From: Owenia fusiformis
Lineage: Eukaryota > Annelida > Polychaeta > Sabellida > Oweniidae
DNA: 64,000 nt
Assembly (NCBI GenBank): GCA_903813345.2
Contig: CAIIXF020000001.1
Coordinates: forward strand, 24,171,915-24,235,914
Reading direction: 5' to 3'
Position numbers and translations under genes: made by a program. The notes below the pieces were generated by a model, which worked only from the letters and a program-made list of their open reading frames with translations, made no database searches and was not told the origin of the DNA. Below, piece by piece: positions 38,947 through 50,000 of the stretch (within the stretch, counting starts at the first letter, position 1; every line of letters begins with the position of its first letter).

Positions 38947-39416
38947 GGACAGCTGAATGATGGTGACCTTTGAAACACGAACTAAGGTGATCAGCGGCTT
39001 ACTTTTGTTCTCCATACATTATCATCCTTCCGTGCAAGTATTGGAGCGCTGGAGTACTTCCTTTTCGATCAAGACTTGTAATTTTTAGTCGAGTGAATGT
39101 TTTTTCTGTCAAATTCCAATATGGCGTTTTCTGCTCGGACATTTCCGTAAATCTACGGAGGTTGTCCGGACCTGACTCATTCTCAAAATTCATTTCGTTT
39201 ATTGCGTATCTCACTCCTAGAAAACCACCATATTGGAAATGGGTCGAAAAAACATTCACTGGATTAACAATTTACAAGTCTTGATCGAAAAAAAAGTATT
39301 TCAGCGCTCCAATACTTGCACGGATGGATGATACTGATGTAAGACACAGTTAGAGACCAAAAGTAAGCCGCTGATCTCATTATTCATGTTTTAAAGGTCA
39401 CTATTATTCAGCTGTC
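38947..39416. mobile_element. Long inverted repeat upstream of the zinc-finger gene
   Basis: Arms about 38947-39126 and 39225-39416 are inverted copies (ATCAGCGGCTTAC faces GTAAGCCGCTGAT; CAATACTTGCACGG faces CCGTGCAAGTATTG). Foldback-type element; no protein. Confidence 0.75.
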
Positions 39417-39557
39417 CAGTGCGCAGTTACCCCCATAAATGTGGAGTTATTTTGAGTTTTTAGATATTTCGGACATTTGTTTCTCAAAAAGTAACAAATG
39501 TCCTAAATATTAAAAATCCTCAAAATAACCTCACATTTATGGGGGTAGTGCGCAGTG
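39417..39557. mobile_element. Small hairpin element directly next to the preceding one
   Basis: Left CAGTGCGCAGTTACCCCCAT and right ATGGGGGTAGTGCGCAGTG are inverted copies, with a second inner inverted pair (TTATTTTGAG facing CTCAAAATAA). Confidence 0.75.
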
Positions 39558-39973
39558 GGAAAGCTATTATATCAAAATCCCCATAGCTTTCGCAGGAAGT
39601 AATCTAGATTCACTTCTAGTACGAACCTGAGGTACGAACCTAACGCAAACCTGAAAAACTTGAAATATGATAATGCGTCACAAATGAAAGATCTTACCAT
39701 GAATAGCATTTGATACATGTATATGACTATATTGCTTTGGCTTGGCATTCGAGAATCATAATCATGAGAATTGAGATTTGAGTTGAAATTTTTTGATTTG
39801 ATTTTACCTTATATCAATTATTAAATCAACCAACCATCATTCTACAACTCGTCTACTACATATACAGTAAATAAAAAAAATCAAGAATGAATGATTTCTT
39901 TGTTTACTTACCAGTACTATCACATGATATCAGTTAACTAAAAAAAAAACAATCCAATTTTGAAAAATTGAAA

Positions 39974-39989
39974 ACCGGAACCGGAAGTG
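39974..39989 (-). promoter_or_regulatory. Tandem ETS sites, possible promoter of the zinc-finger gene
   Basis: ACCGGAACCGGAAGTG on the plus strand contains two overlapping GGAA cores, one being the full ACCGGAAGTG GABP/ETS form. On the minus strand a GTAAGT donor follows at 39910-39911, and a TTTCAG acceptor lies near 38501. Together these could give a non-coding first exon (about 39912-39985) spliced to the ATG exon. Short ATG-TGA only, so the exon would be untranslated. Confidence 0.35.
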
Positions 39990-40182
39990 TGCTATCTGGT
40001 AGACTATTTTAAAAATTTCAAATAATTTTTGTTTATTTTAGGTTTTTGTTTCTCCACTTGAGACTGAGATTGATACTTTTATTTAGTAATCGATGGTAAG
40101 TCAACATTCTCATGAATAGGATGATATTTTTAAATGAGCAAATAATTGTTATATCGAGACCTGAGTGTATTTTCTAATTTTA

Positions 40183-41445
40183 GGTTCAGCTGGAAAGTAA
40201 CATTTTGGTAAAAAATTGCTATACCTGCACATGTTATTTTCTGGTACATAATTAAGTATGAAGGCATGTGTGTATTTCCTTGCTTTTTTCAGGAAAGTAT
40301 CATTACACTGTCTACTTTTAGTAAACCTGGAAACAGGTCAATGGTAGCTCTAGTTCAACGTCGTTAAACTCAATAACGGCGTTCTTTATTATTAGGAATT
40401 TTCTTGGGGCCATTATTGAGTTTAACCTCCTTACTATTCTTTCCTTTGATGCAAGTTCTGAATCCATCGAAACCATTTTTCCGCGATAATGTGCAACTGA
40501 TACTTGACAATAATATAAAAACATGTAACATCAAGCGATTTAACACAATATTATTGTGTTAAATGTTCATTTATACGAGTAAAATGAGGCTACACTTACC
40601 AATCTCTAAAGTGACATTTCCGCATGTCCCTCATTGTGTCTGTTCGTCTGAGTGTCCCGGATCGTAAAATTAAACTACCAGCGAAACGAAATTGTTGTCA
40701 AATAGATTGATAATTATTATCGCGATTACTCGGGATAAAAAGATCAATTTTGAGGATAACAGGTATCTTTGATTAATTTATATAGCGTGTATATACACGC
40801 AAAATAGTTATTAATTGCAAACCAACTGTTCGTTAATGCAGTGCCGTGATGACGGTTAATTCCTGAAACGATTTGCAATTTCGATGTTACCGAAACTGAC
40901 CGACATTTTCGTCATATTCCAAACCTGTCTCCAATATTTTCGTAATTATGCATCAATAGGGTCTAAGGGGGATACGGGACGGCGTGTATGTGTTTATAAG
41001 GTATGTATGCATGCTTGAATCACATTCTTTGTGTAATATTGCCATGTTTTCACGGTTCAATTAGCTCCGCTTGTCGAAACCTGCTGAACGAATAAATTAA
41101 CGCATCAAAGGCAAAATGGTCATGGAGGTTAGACCTAGCCGGGCCATAACACATGTCAGATAAGAAACGAGGCCCGGGCTAGGTCTAATGTTGTTGGACT
41201 ATGGTAGCTCCTGTGTTGTCTGGAAACTTTGAAAGAAAATTTGGAAAAACAGGAAGTGTGAAATATCAGAATTCCCTGGAGTTCCCTTTGAACGCCTACC
41301 AGATATTCTAAAAGAAGACAATGTAATGATACTTTCCTGAAAAAAGCAAGGAAATTGATACATGCCTTCATACTTTATTTTGTACCAGAAAATAACATGT
41401 GCAGGTATAGCAATTTTTACCAAAATGTTACTTTCCAGCTGTACC
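40183..41445. mobile_element. TTAA element split by a later insertion
   Basis: Left half 40183-40350 and right half 41202-41445 are the two halves of the same element as the intact copy at 41594-41997. Removing the insertion and one 9-bp duplication leaves 403 bp against 404 bp for the intact copy. Ends GGTTCAGCTGG and CCAGCTGTACC; right flank TTAA, left flank TTTA. Confidence 0.88.
40351..41201. mobile_element. Second member of the 9-bp-duplication family, 851 bp
   Basis: Ends TAGTTCAACG and TTGTTGGACTA; 9-bp duplication TGGTAGCTC at 40342-40350 and 41202-41210. Shares the ends, GTCAGATAAGAAA and AGGCCC block with 13115-13786. Near the left end a hairpin TTAAACTCAATAA faces TTATTGAGTTTAA. 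The minus-strand open frame at 40318-40524 lies across its border and is not a gene. Confidence 0.85.
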
Positions 41446-41593
41446 TTAACCAATGGCAATGGCAAAAAACTTTTTACTCAAAATACTGGGAAATGAAATT
41501 CCATCATTCAAAATGCTATATACTCGAGCTCGTTCATTCTTAAAGGTTGTATATAACTATCAAAGTGTTTTTGACACCTTGGCAAAGACTTAA

Positions 41594-41997
41594 GGTTCAG
41601 CTGGAAAGTAACATTTTGGTAAAAAATTGCTATACCTGCACATGTTATTTTCTGGTACAGAATTAAGTATGAAGTCATGTGTGTATTTCCTTGCTTTTTT
41701 CAGGAAAGTATCATTACACTGTTTACTTTTATAATATCTGGAAACAGGTCAATGGTAGCTCCTGTGTTGTCTGGAAATTTTGAAAGAAAATTTCGAAAAA
41801 TAGAAAGTGTGAAATATCAGAATTTCCTGGAGTTTCCATTGAACCCCTACTAGATATTCTAAAAGAAGACAATGTAATGATACTTTCCTGAAAAAAGCAA
41901 GGAAATTGACACATGCCTTCATACTTTATTTTGTACCAGAAAATAACATGTGCAGGTATAGCAATTTTTTACCAAAATGTTACTTTCCAGCTGTACC
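41594..41997. mobile_element. Intact TTAA-flanked foldback MITE, 404 bp
   Basis: TTAA at 41590-41593 and 41998-42001; ends GGTTCAGCTGGAAAGTAAC and its inverted copy with GGTACAGC. Arms of about 130-150 bp. TTAA target and length fit a piggyBac-type MITE. Confidence 0.85.
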
Positions 41998-42150
41998 TTA
42001 ATTCAGCATGTTGCTGTGTATTTATAATACTTTTCATTACTTAAATATTTAGAGTGGATATTCATCTTTCATTCCATATGAAGAAAATGTAAATTTATAA
42101 AATATTGACGGAGTTGGGAGGGTTCTCCAAATATATCGTTGTTACGGAAA

Positions 42151-42158
42151 TGACGTCA
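42151..42158 (+). promoter_or_regulatory. DFFA: CRE palindrome upstream of DFFA
   Basis: TGACGTCA, the full CREB/ATF palindrome, lies 256 bp before the DFFA ATG, with a second half-site TTACGTCA near 42199. Location fits a promoter; function is inferred. Confidence 0.35.
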
Positions 42159-42413
42159 CATTAAATTGGATTTCCACAAGAGCGGGCTATGAGTATTACG
42201 TCATCAATATACTTTCACTTTTGTGTTAGAGCACTTTGACATTCAATTGGAAATTTAAAGTGCATTTTTTAGATTCAGTTAATTAAAAGGAATCAAATTG
42301 ATGATTATCCTCAAAAAGTCGTTTTTAAGAGCCCATGAGTTTTCTAAGGCCTAGATAGTTATACACATCCTTTAATTAATTTTTCAGCAGTGCACACAGC
42401 AGTCCTTTGAATC

Positions 42414-44213
42414 ATGTCTGAACGTAGGCCATTCAAAGTCTGGAATGCTGAACGGACAATAAAGAAATCTGTAACTGCAACTAACCTAGACAACTTAAAA
42501 CAAAAAGGTGAGACCTTCAGGTGGAAACCAAATCTTTGAAACAATATTTGAAAAGATATGCTTATCAAATAGAGGATATGAGTGGCAAAAATGATCTGTA
42601 TCTATAAAGTGATTGAATACTATGGTGATTGTTTATAATATTTTATTTAAAAATTGTTACACTCATGCTTTGTTTCAGCCTGTGATAAACTAGACATTGA
42701 TGGAAACGTAAGGGTTGTATTGGAGGCTGATGGTACAGAAGTTGATGATGATGATTATTTTAGCTTTGTTGAAGCAAATTCAACACTTATGCTCTTGAAG
42801 GATGGAGAGAGTTGGAAACCTGAAGGTATGGAGGGTAGGTTCTTTGCTATGGCAAGTTGTAGACTTAGTCCTTTCACAGTATGAAATATATTTGAAATAG
42901 TTATGAGTTAGGGCATGCCCATGGTTAGGGTATAGTTTATGCCTTCATCTTGCGTGAAACATTGAAAGTTTTGTTTGTTGGGATTTGCACTTATTACATA
43001 CGTAGCACAAATATACATGGCTTATTTCAGCTCGGGGCCAAGATGTTACTGACTTCATGGTAACAGATGGTGTTGAATCTGATGGTGTAGGGACAGGGGC
43101 ACTGCTGAAAGTACAGAGTCTAGCTGATACTTTAAGATCAGATATCTCAAGGATTATCACATTCTCCAGTGAAGAGATGCAGGTATGTATTGTATTGTAC
43201 AGTATTGTATTGTATTGTATTGTATCCTTTATTACCATATTATTTCCATGTGAGTACATTACAATTTTTGGTAAAAAAATATTTACATGTGCATCAAAAG
43301 ATTGTGTTATGATAATATAATGATTATATTATATTTAATACTATTATGATAATAGTATGATAATATTTTGTTTGTTATACAGTCAAATTTTATTACAGCA
43401 TCATTTTGTTAAGTCTTGTTATAAAGAATTTATGGAAAATTCCAAGTAAAAATGTTAAGTACTTTCATTTGCTATTATTTCACCCTTTTAAATAAGTAGA
43501 ACATCTTAAGATGGCCCAATATATCCATCCGACAATGAGTACTTCCTATTATCCTTTTCAATTTTTAAAATGTTGGTATTCAACTTACGAGGTGTGGTCA
43601 ATTTGTTGGTGTGTATACGAATCAGAGTTAGATATTGAACAACTTGAAAGACAGAATCATTAAATTTTTCATTTGTTTTATTTTATTTTACTTGTGTAGG
43701 ATAGGTAAATGAGGGATTCTTTTTGCTATATCACCAAAGATGTAATGCTTTCTGAACACAAAGTATCCATTATGTAATACCTTTTGAATACAGATACAGC
43801 AAAACCTGCCTTAATTAACACCTCTCTCTTGTGAACACTTTTAATAAACACCACTTTAAGAAACATTGACTCCTGTATTGAATCTTTTCTTTGGACTGAA
43901 CACCTACCTACAGTGAACACTTTTTTGTGACTTCATAGGTGTTCACTTTATTCAGGTGATACTGTTGATGATATATTCCACCATATTCTTCCAGGCTATA
44001 ATAGACACTCCTAGACAACACTTGGCAGGGTTATTGAATGACCCTAATATGGCCAAAGCAGTACAGGAGACCTGCCAGGAACATCTTGACAACAGGGAGC
44101 AGACCAAGGAAGCCATGGATCTTCTACAACTCTATCATAAAGCCAAACAACATAAACTGCAGCATAATAATGACAATTCAGCAGCTAAAAAGCCTAAATT
44201 AGACACTTCATAG
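42414..44213 (+). CDS. DFFA: DFFA/ICAD (DFF45-like inhibitor of caspase-activated DNase), short form
   Basis: ICAD binds and restrains the apoptotic nuclease CAD/DFF40 until caspases cut it. Coding exons: 42414-42507, 42679-42825, 43031-43182, 43995-44213, phases consistent, 612 nt, 203 aa. Residues about 5-78 are a CIDE-N domain: KACDKLDI, then VLEADGTEVDDDDYF, matching the ICAD type (human VDDDDYF) rather than CAD. Residues about 103-178 match the central region of human DFF45 (LRSDISRIITFSSEEMQ, then NREQTKEAMDLLQLY; human has DQREEVRQSKQLLQLY). The chain then ends after a basic AAKKPKLD tail, so the C-terminal globular domain of the 331-residue human protein is missing. A VESD sequence at residues 95-98 sits where human has the caspase site DETD117. 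Exon 2 has a second in-phase donor 9 nt further on. An acceptor-like site at 42387 suggests an upstream non-coding exon. Confidence 0.9.
43190..43224. repeat. TATTG microsatellite
   Basis: About six TATTG units, directly after the donor of DFFA exon 3 (43183). Confidence 0.8.
43796..43974. mobile_element. Inverted-repeat element, AACACCT family, 179 bp
   Basis: ACAGCAAAACCTG and TTAACACCT at the left; AGGTGTTCAC and CAGGTGATACTG at the right. Interior has TGAACAC/GTGAACAC words. Same family at 46336-46569. Confidence 0.6.
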
Positions 44214-44743
44214 ACCTTTTGTTGAATGATCTTGTCAGTAAAATCAATTTGCATAAGGGATTTTGTCTTTTAATACAGTTTATGAAACAATCTAATAGGC
44301 TAAACTCAATCCCTTCCGTTAATTACCTCATGTATATACGAGGGTGGTTTATCAAATTCATATTCTGTCATTTTGACTCATTGTAGAGTACCTTTATCAG
44401 TTGATCAGCTGGTTATAGTGCTAGAATACTCGAAGTGAAATATGTACATACATAATTTAATCATAATTATAGGAATATATTTTTAATAAGCATTTTTGCT
44501 TTATTTAGACATTTGATAAAAATTATGAATATTGGATATCAAGTTAAAGTTTGAGTAGATGTTTCACTTTTACTGTAGATTGTAGCTTTTGTGTGTTGTT
44601 TTCTGTGACTATTTGAAAGTATGTTAATTAGTGTGTAGAGGCATCATGTAGCAACATCAAACTGTCTTTTTATTATAGACTGAAGTATAAATGGGGATGT
44701 GTTAGTTTTGGTATCATCAAACCTCACAAATCATCAGTTAAGA

Positions 44744-44749
44744 AATAAA
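44744..44749 (+). terminator. DFFA: Likely DFFA polyadenylation signal
   Basis: AATAAA 531 nt after the DFFA stop; a second one occurs near 45224. Confidence 0.4.
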
Positions 44750-46335
44750 TTTTACAGTTAAAAGAATGCAACCATACGAAAACTTCTGAACATTTGGAAA
44801 CCAAGTAAGTTTATAATGTATAATTTTCAGTGCCTGGATATTGTCAGTTGAGCTTTTTTGTGGTGCTTTGAATTATCAGCATGCAAATACCACTGGGCCT
44901 GGCACATAAGAATTAGACTGGCACATAAGAATTAGACTGAGTTTTGTTCAAAAAACATTCACTAGGTATGTATTACTGCTGGCAGTGGATTGATATCAAT
45001 GAAGACGAGTCAGACAATTGAGGTACAACATAGATAGTTATACAATATTGCAATATTTATTGTTCATTTGTAGAATTTTTATTGTTCATTTTGTAGCTAT
45101 AAATATATAATATTTACACACCATATTTTTTATTTTTATGTGTATTACTTACAGGCTGATACAGAAAAATGTGCCACTCTAAGTCCTGTTATACAGCTAT
45201 GCTATTTACTGCATTTTGATAAGCCAATAAAATTAATTTTCAATATTCAATAGTATGCAAAAATCCTTTGTTATATTCATATTGAGTTAAGTGAAATATC
45301 TGAATCTGATTGCTGTCAGCATTCCATTTAAATCACAGCAAAGTAATCTTCATGGCATTACTCTTGGCATTTTCAGAAAGCACCCATGTGCTACATCCAT
45401 GTAAAATGGCAGGTAAAATCATCGAACTATAAATTGTAAAAAAGAGAATTTGAAAATGAACAAATTAACAAACACAATTTTTGATGCAAAAGAATTATGT
45501 ATTTTCAGCCAAAATGTTTATTACAGAAAGCATAAGATAGAGGATAGATATTATGAAGTGTTTACAAGACAAAAATATTCATGAAACAGTTTTAATAGTA
45601 CAACAATATAGTACACATATATATAGTACAATACATACAGTACTCAACATTAAAGACCTCAAATCCAAACACTTTTGTTGAAAGTTATTTTATGAAAAGA
45701 AGATATTTTTCTTATTTTTATTGCATAAAAGATATCTTGAGTTTCATTAAAAATAGAATGGCTTACAAAATCTAATTTTGAAGATATCATATTTTGAGAT
45801 TTTACCTGGGATATGTAGATTAGACTAAATAATATTACAGATAATACAAGAGAATGTCATGGGGCTATGTGGCAAATATACATTGTACTCATATTGTGAT
45901 ACCATTTTGCCCTTAGGGCTTCAAGGAATACCAGTTTTGATATTCAGACATTTTTTGGTTTTTCGATCTGAAATACTAGTAGAAAATTGTTTGTTGGTAA
46001 TATTGATGAGTATAATAGTCAAAGAAATAAGAAAAGTTTGACATTTTGTAATTAAATCCAAAGATTTACATGAATGTAACATTTTCAAGTAAAATTCACG
46101 TCCTGAAGAGTAACATAATGGAATAGGAAAGGGTGATTTACAGTATTTTAGCGTAAAATGAAATGTAAAACTCTTTCACAGAGTCTATGTGACATTTTAA
46201 ACGTACATCTACCACTCCTGGTACATATGTATTTGTCAAAGGCTTAAAGATAAATTGCTGTAATGAATGATCTCTATGACAACAGAGAAAATACAGTTTA
46301 AATGTTACCACAATCACAAATATAATGAAATATGA
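44750..46335. other. Convergent intergenic region between DFFA and the TSP1 gene
   Basis: AT-rich, no supported exon. A 21-bp direct repeat (GGCACATAAGAATTAGACT) occurs twice at 44900-44940. Confidence 0.5.
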
Positions 46336-46569
46336 ACAGAAAACATGCCTTTATGAACACCTCTCTCTAGTGAACACCATTTCTCGGAACATGCCTCACT
46401 GAATTTTGTTTTATCATCAATGTTATTGACAATCTTTTTCAATTTGATTTATTGCATAGAAAACTTAACATAATTATTCCATAAAAACACCCTCTGTAAT
46501 GAACCCCTAAATACTACAGAGAACACTTTTCTGCCTATTAAGGTGTTCACTACATCCAGGTTTTACTGT
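46336..46569. mobile_element. Inverted-repeat element, AACACCT family, 234 bp
   Basis: Left ACAGAAAACATGCCTTTATG with GAACACCT; right AGGTGTTCAC and CCAGGTTTTACTGT. Related to 43796-43974. Confidence 0.6.
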
Positions 46570-46946
46570 CATCATATAATTGGCAATTCTTTTGACACTT
46601 TGGATTCATTGTCAAAAGTTCATTTAAAGGTACAGCGAAGACCACCAGTTGGGAATTGTCCTTTTCCAAACAAATTTCATAATTATATTTTTTGCTAACA
46701 ACTATTTTCTAAAAAGCCAAACATTTCTGAACAATCCTATCTGATTTTTATCTGGCAATAATTTTAAAGAATTTTGACTTTATCTTATTAATCTTTAATA
46801 ACCCCAGTCTATATTTGATCAATTATTTACCAGAAGAACAAAAGGACAAAATTGCATGCTTTTGGAAAAGATTGCTTTCACCACTTTTTCTCTATCCTCT
46901 GCTGCCACTTTTATCTATAGCAGTGTCATTTTCTCAATAGCTTCAG

Positions 46947-47074
46947 TTAGTAGTATGAATATCCATAGTCCCAGTCCAATTCATCAGAATTTTCTGGGTG
47001 AGAGAGGCTGTCATTGTTAGTACCATGACATTCAAGTGGGCCCACGCTTATGTTACCTTTCTCAGGTAGTTCCC
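46947..47074 (-). CDS. Candidate last exon B of the TSP1/fibrinogen-like gene
   Basis: Acceptor CTGCAG just above 47074, phase-1 entry, then GELPEKGNISVGPLECHG followed by a short acidic, tyrosine-rich tail ending DYGYSYY and TAA at 46947-46949. It encodes the same module end as exon A, in the same phase, so each can be joined to the donor at 53894. Unlike exon A it has no hydrophobic tail and would give a soluble product. Confidence 0.72.
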
Positions 47075-50000
47075 CTGCAGATTAGATACAATAACACAGT
47101 TAGTTTGTAAAGATTATAGTACATAATTAACATCTTAAAATATGGCTTAAGTTGATGAATTCTATGGTCTACAATTGGCCTGAATGTAGGATTGTATTTT
47201 TATAACATTGTTAAAACGAACTTCTCAATAGGCTGACTGTAAATGATAGTAAATCATGGAATCAAGATTTTTGTTGTATCATTCATATTATTCATTGTTC
47301 ATTTATGCTACCAGTAACTCCTGGTTTCAATCAATCAATGTATGTAGCCTTTGTGGCATTCATGTTTACGATGCAGTAGATACATTTATGTATACAATAT
47401 ACATGATGATATAGGCTCTCCGACGCAACCTTTGTTGTATTCATGTTTGCAATATAGGTTGATCAACACAGCATTTGTGACATTCATGTTTACGATGCAG
47501 TAGTGACATTCACATATACAATATAGGCTCTTCAATGCAATTTTAGTGGTATTCATGTTTACAATATAGGCTGTTCAACAAAGCATTTGTGACATTCATG
47601 GTTACAATGCAATACAATACAATATAGGCCTTAAGACATTCTAGGGCCAACAAGAGGTATCACAAAGAAGCCTCTTACTAAACATTACAAAGGAGGAGGG
47701 AAAGTATGGCAACAGATTTCGGACAGTCATATGTCACTTATTCCTTTAAAGGGGTTATCTGTGTCTTCAAAATCAAAATTATTTTATGATCTCTACGAGT
47801 GCTTTTCCTAGAGATAATGCATTGGCGTAACATATGCACCTGTTTAAATCCTCAGAAAATAGCCAAAATCCAACACATGAATGTACTAAAATCTGCTGCG
47901 ATACTTTCCCTCCTCCTTTGCATATCACTGGCAGATCCAGCCCCCCCCCTAAGGTGGGCCCATAAATTTTTTAGGGCCATAATATTTTGTAGGGCCTCCA
48001 AAATGGGTCTTTCTGGGCATAACTTGGCCTATTTGGGCATTTTTAGGCCAAATAATCAAAACAAAAAATGGGCCTTAAGTTTTCAAAATTTGGGCCCAAT
48101 TTAAAAAAATTTAAGGCCCATTTTGGCACAAGATTTTTGCTCAAGCGTGGAAATTGTTTTCCTTTCCTGACTTGAAATGTGAGCCCCTCTTGACCTTGTT
48201 AGCTTCTGGATCCGCCAGTGCTTATGTTAGTTCATTGACTTACCCTGGTCATAAAGCACAAAGAATCAATTTCCATATGGGGTATTCTATAACTTTTAAG
48301 TTGTGCTATTCAAAACTATTTCAGATACTTTTGAAAAAACATCACTATCTAAGAAATATGATTGCAAATACTAATTAATTAGTAAGTTTTCTCTAGTAGA
48401 ATAGCTATATACTGTACATTTACATCTATCAGTATTCTCCCCAGAATCTTTTTTCTCAAGTAGGTGCAAAATTATCATTTTCACAATTCTTACAAATGGT
48501 ATGTCAATTTTCCTAAGCCCATTTTCAAAATCTCAAGTGGGGGCAGTACCCACTACCTTCAATGCTGGAGAAATCACTGGATAGTGGATATGGTGTCCAA
48601 ATATTTACATTTGTGGAGAATACTAAATTAATTTAATTTTGTTTCATTTTTAAACATTTGCTTTGCTCCAAAACAAAATTGGTAAAATGTTGATTTTGCA
48701 TTTACATGATTTCAAAGCAATATTCCTAAATACAAGCAAAAGTTACAAAGTAATTTATCCCAAACAAAAATTATTCAATTCAAATTTCCACAATTGTTGA
48801 TATTTGTACACTCAAACACAAAGAACATTAGAACACAAAGCACACAAACACATATCTGATCCAACAGTACAATATTAACTAGCTAGAAAGCGATACCAAT
48901 GATATGGGAGAACGTCTACATGAACGACTACAAATCACTACTCTAGGAAATGCAAAGGTTTAATGATAAAAACATGTACCTGATTTAAAAGTAATAGTAC
49001 GGGTTCCTAAATTGAATGAAAAATCACAATGAGACACAAAGTATAAAGGTTACATAAGATTAATATTTTGAGCATAAAGGCCTCTGGAGATACCAAGGTA
49101 ATATTTCTTGGTCCTATTCTCTAAATATAAATCCAAAGGGAATAAATGTACCCAATGTTAACACTTCCGAAACACTTCAAATTATCTGCTGAAGATTTGA
49201 TATCCAAATTATGTTCCCAGGTGACGATAATACCTTATACATAAGGGGATGGCCTTCATGCTCCATGATGTCATTTTGCTAAAGGCCCACCATGTATACT
49301 TCATAACATTAAAATACAAACTATTTGATTACTAAAATAATGTATGTCATAGATAATACTAATTTTAATTTTAACAATATGGTAAGCCACATAGAATGAG
49401 TTAATGCGGACCTTTTGCATGTACTGACACAATGCACAAGGCCTACAGACTAAAAATGCAACATGGGTTTAAAACTACTTTGACACTCAAAATTAAAATT
49501 TCATGTCTATTCTAAATTATCAATATAAAAGGATGTCCAAATATTTCTCACAACAGCCAGCAAAAATTCAATAAACACTGCATGTTATCTTCTGCACTGT
49601 GAAAACAATGGAATAAACAAAAGATACGAACATACACCAAAACTTATCTCATGCACTGCAAATGCTATAGAATAAGCAAAACATCTGAACAGAAATCCTA
49701 GATTATTTACTGTACGGCAAATGCTACAGAATAAGCAAAACATCCAAACAGAAATCCTAGATTATTTACTGTACAGCAAATGCTACAGAATAAGCAAAAC
49801 ATCCAAACTGAAATCCTAGATTATTTACTGTACGGCAAATGCTACAGAATAAGCAAAACATCAAAATTGAAATCCTAGATTATTTACTGAACTGCAAATG
49901 CTACAGAATAAGCAAAACATCCAAACCAAAATCCTAGATTATTTACTGTACGGCAAATGCTACAGAATAAGCAAAACATCCAAACTGAAATCCTAGATTA

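Noticed and set aside
40318-40524. Minus-strand open frame tested as an upstream exon of the zinc-finger gene
   Set aside because: It crosses the border of two nested transposons.
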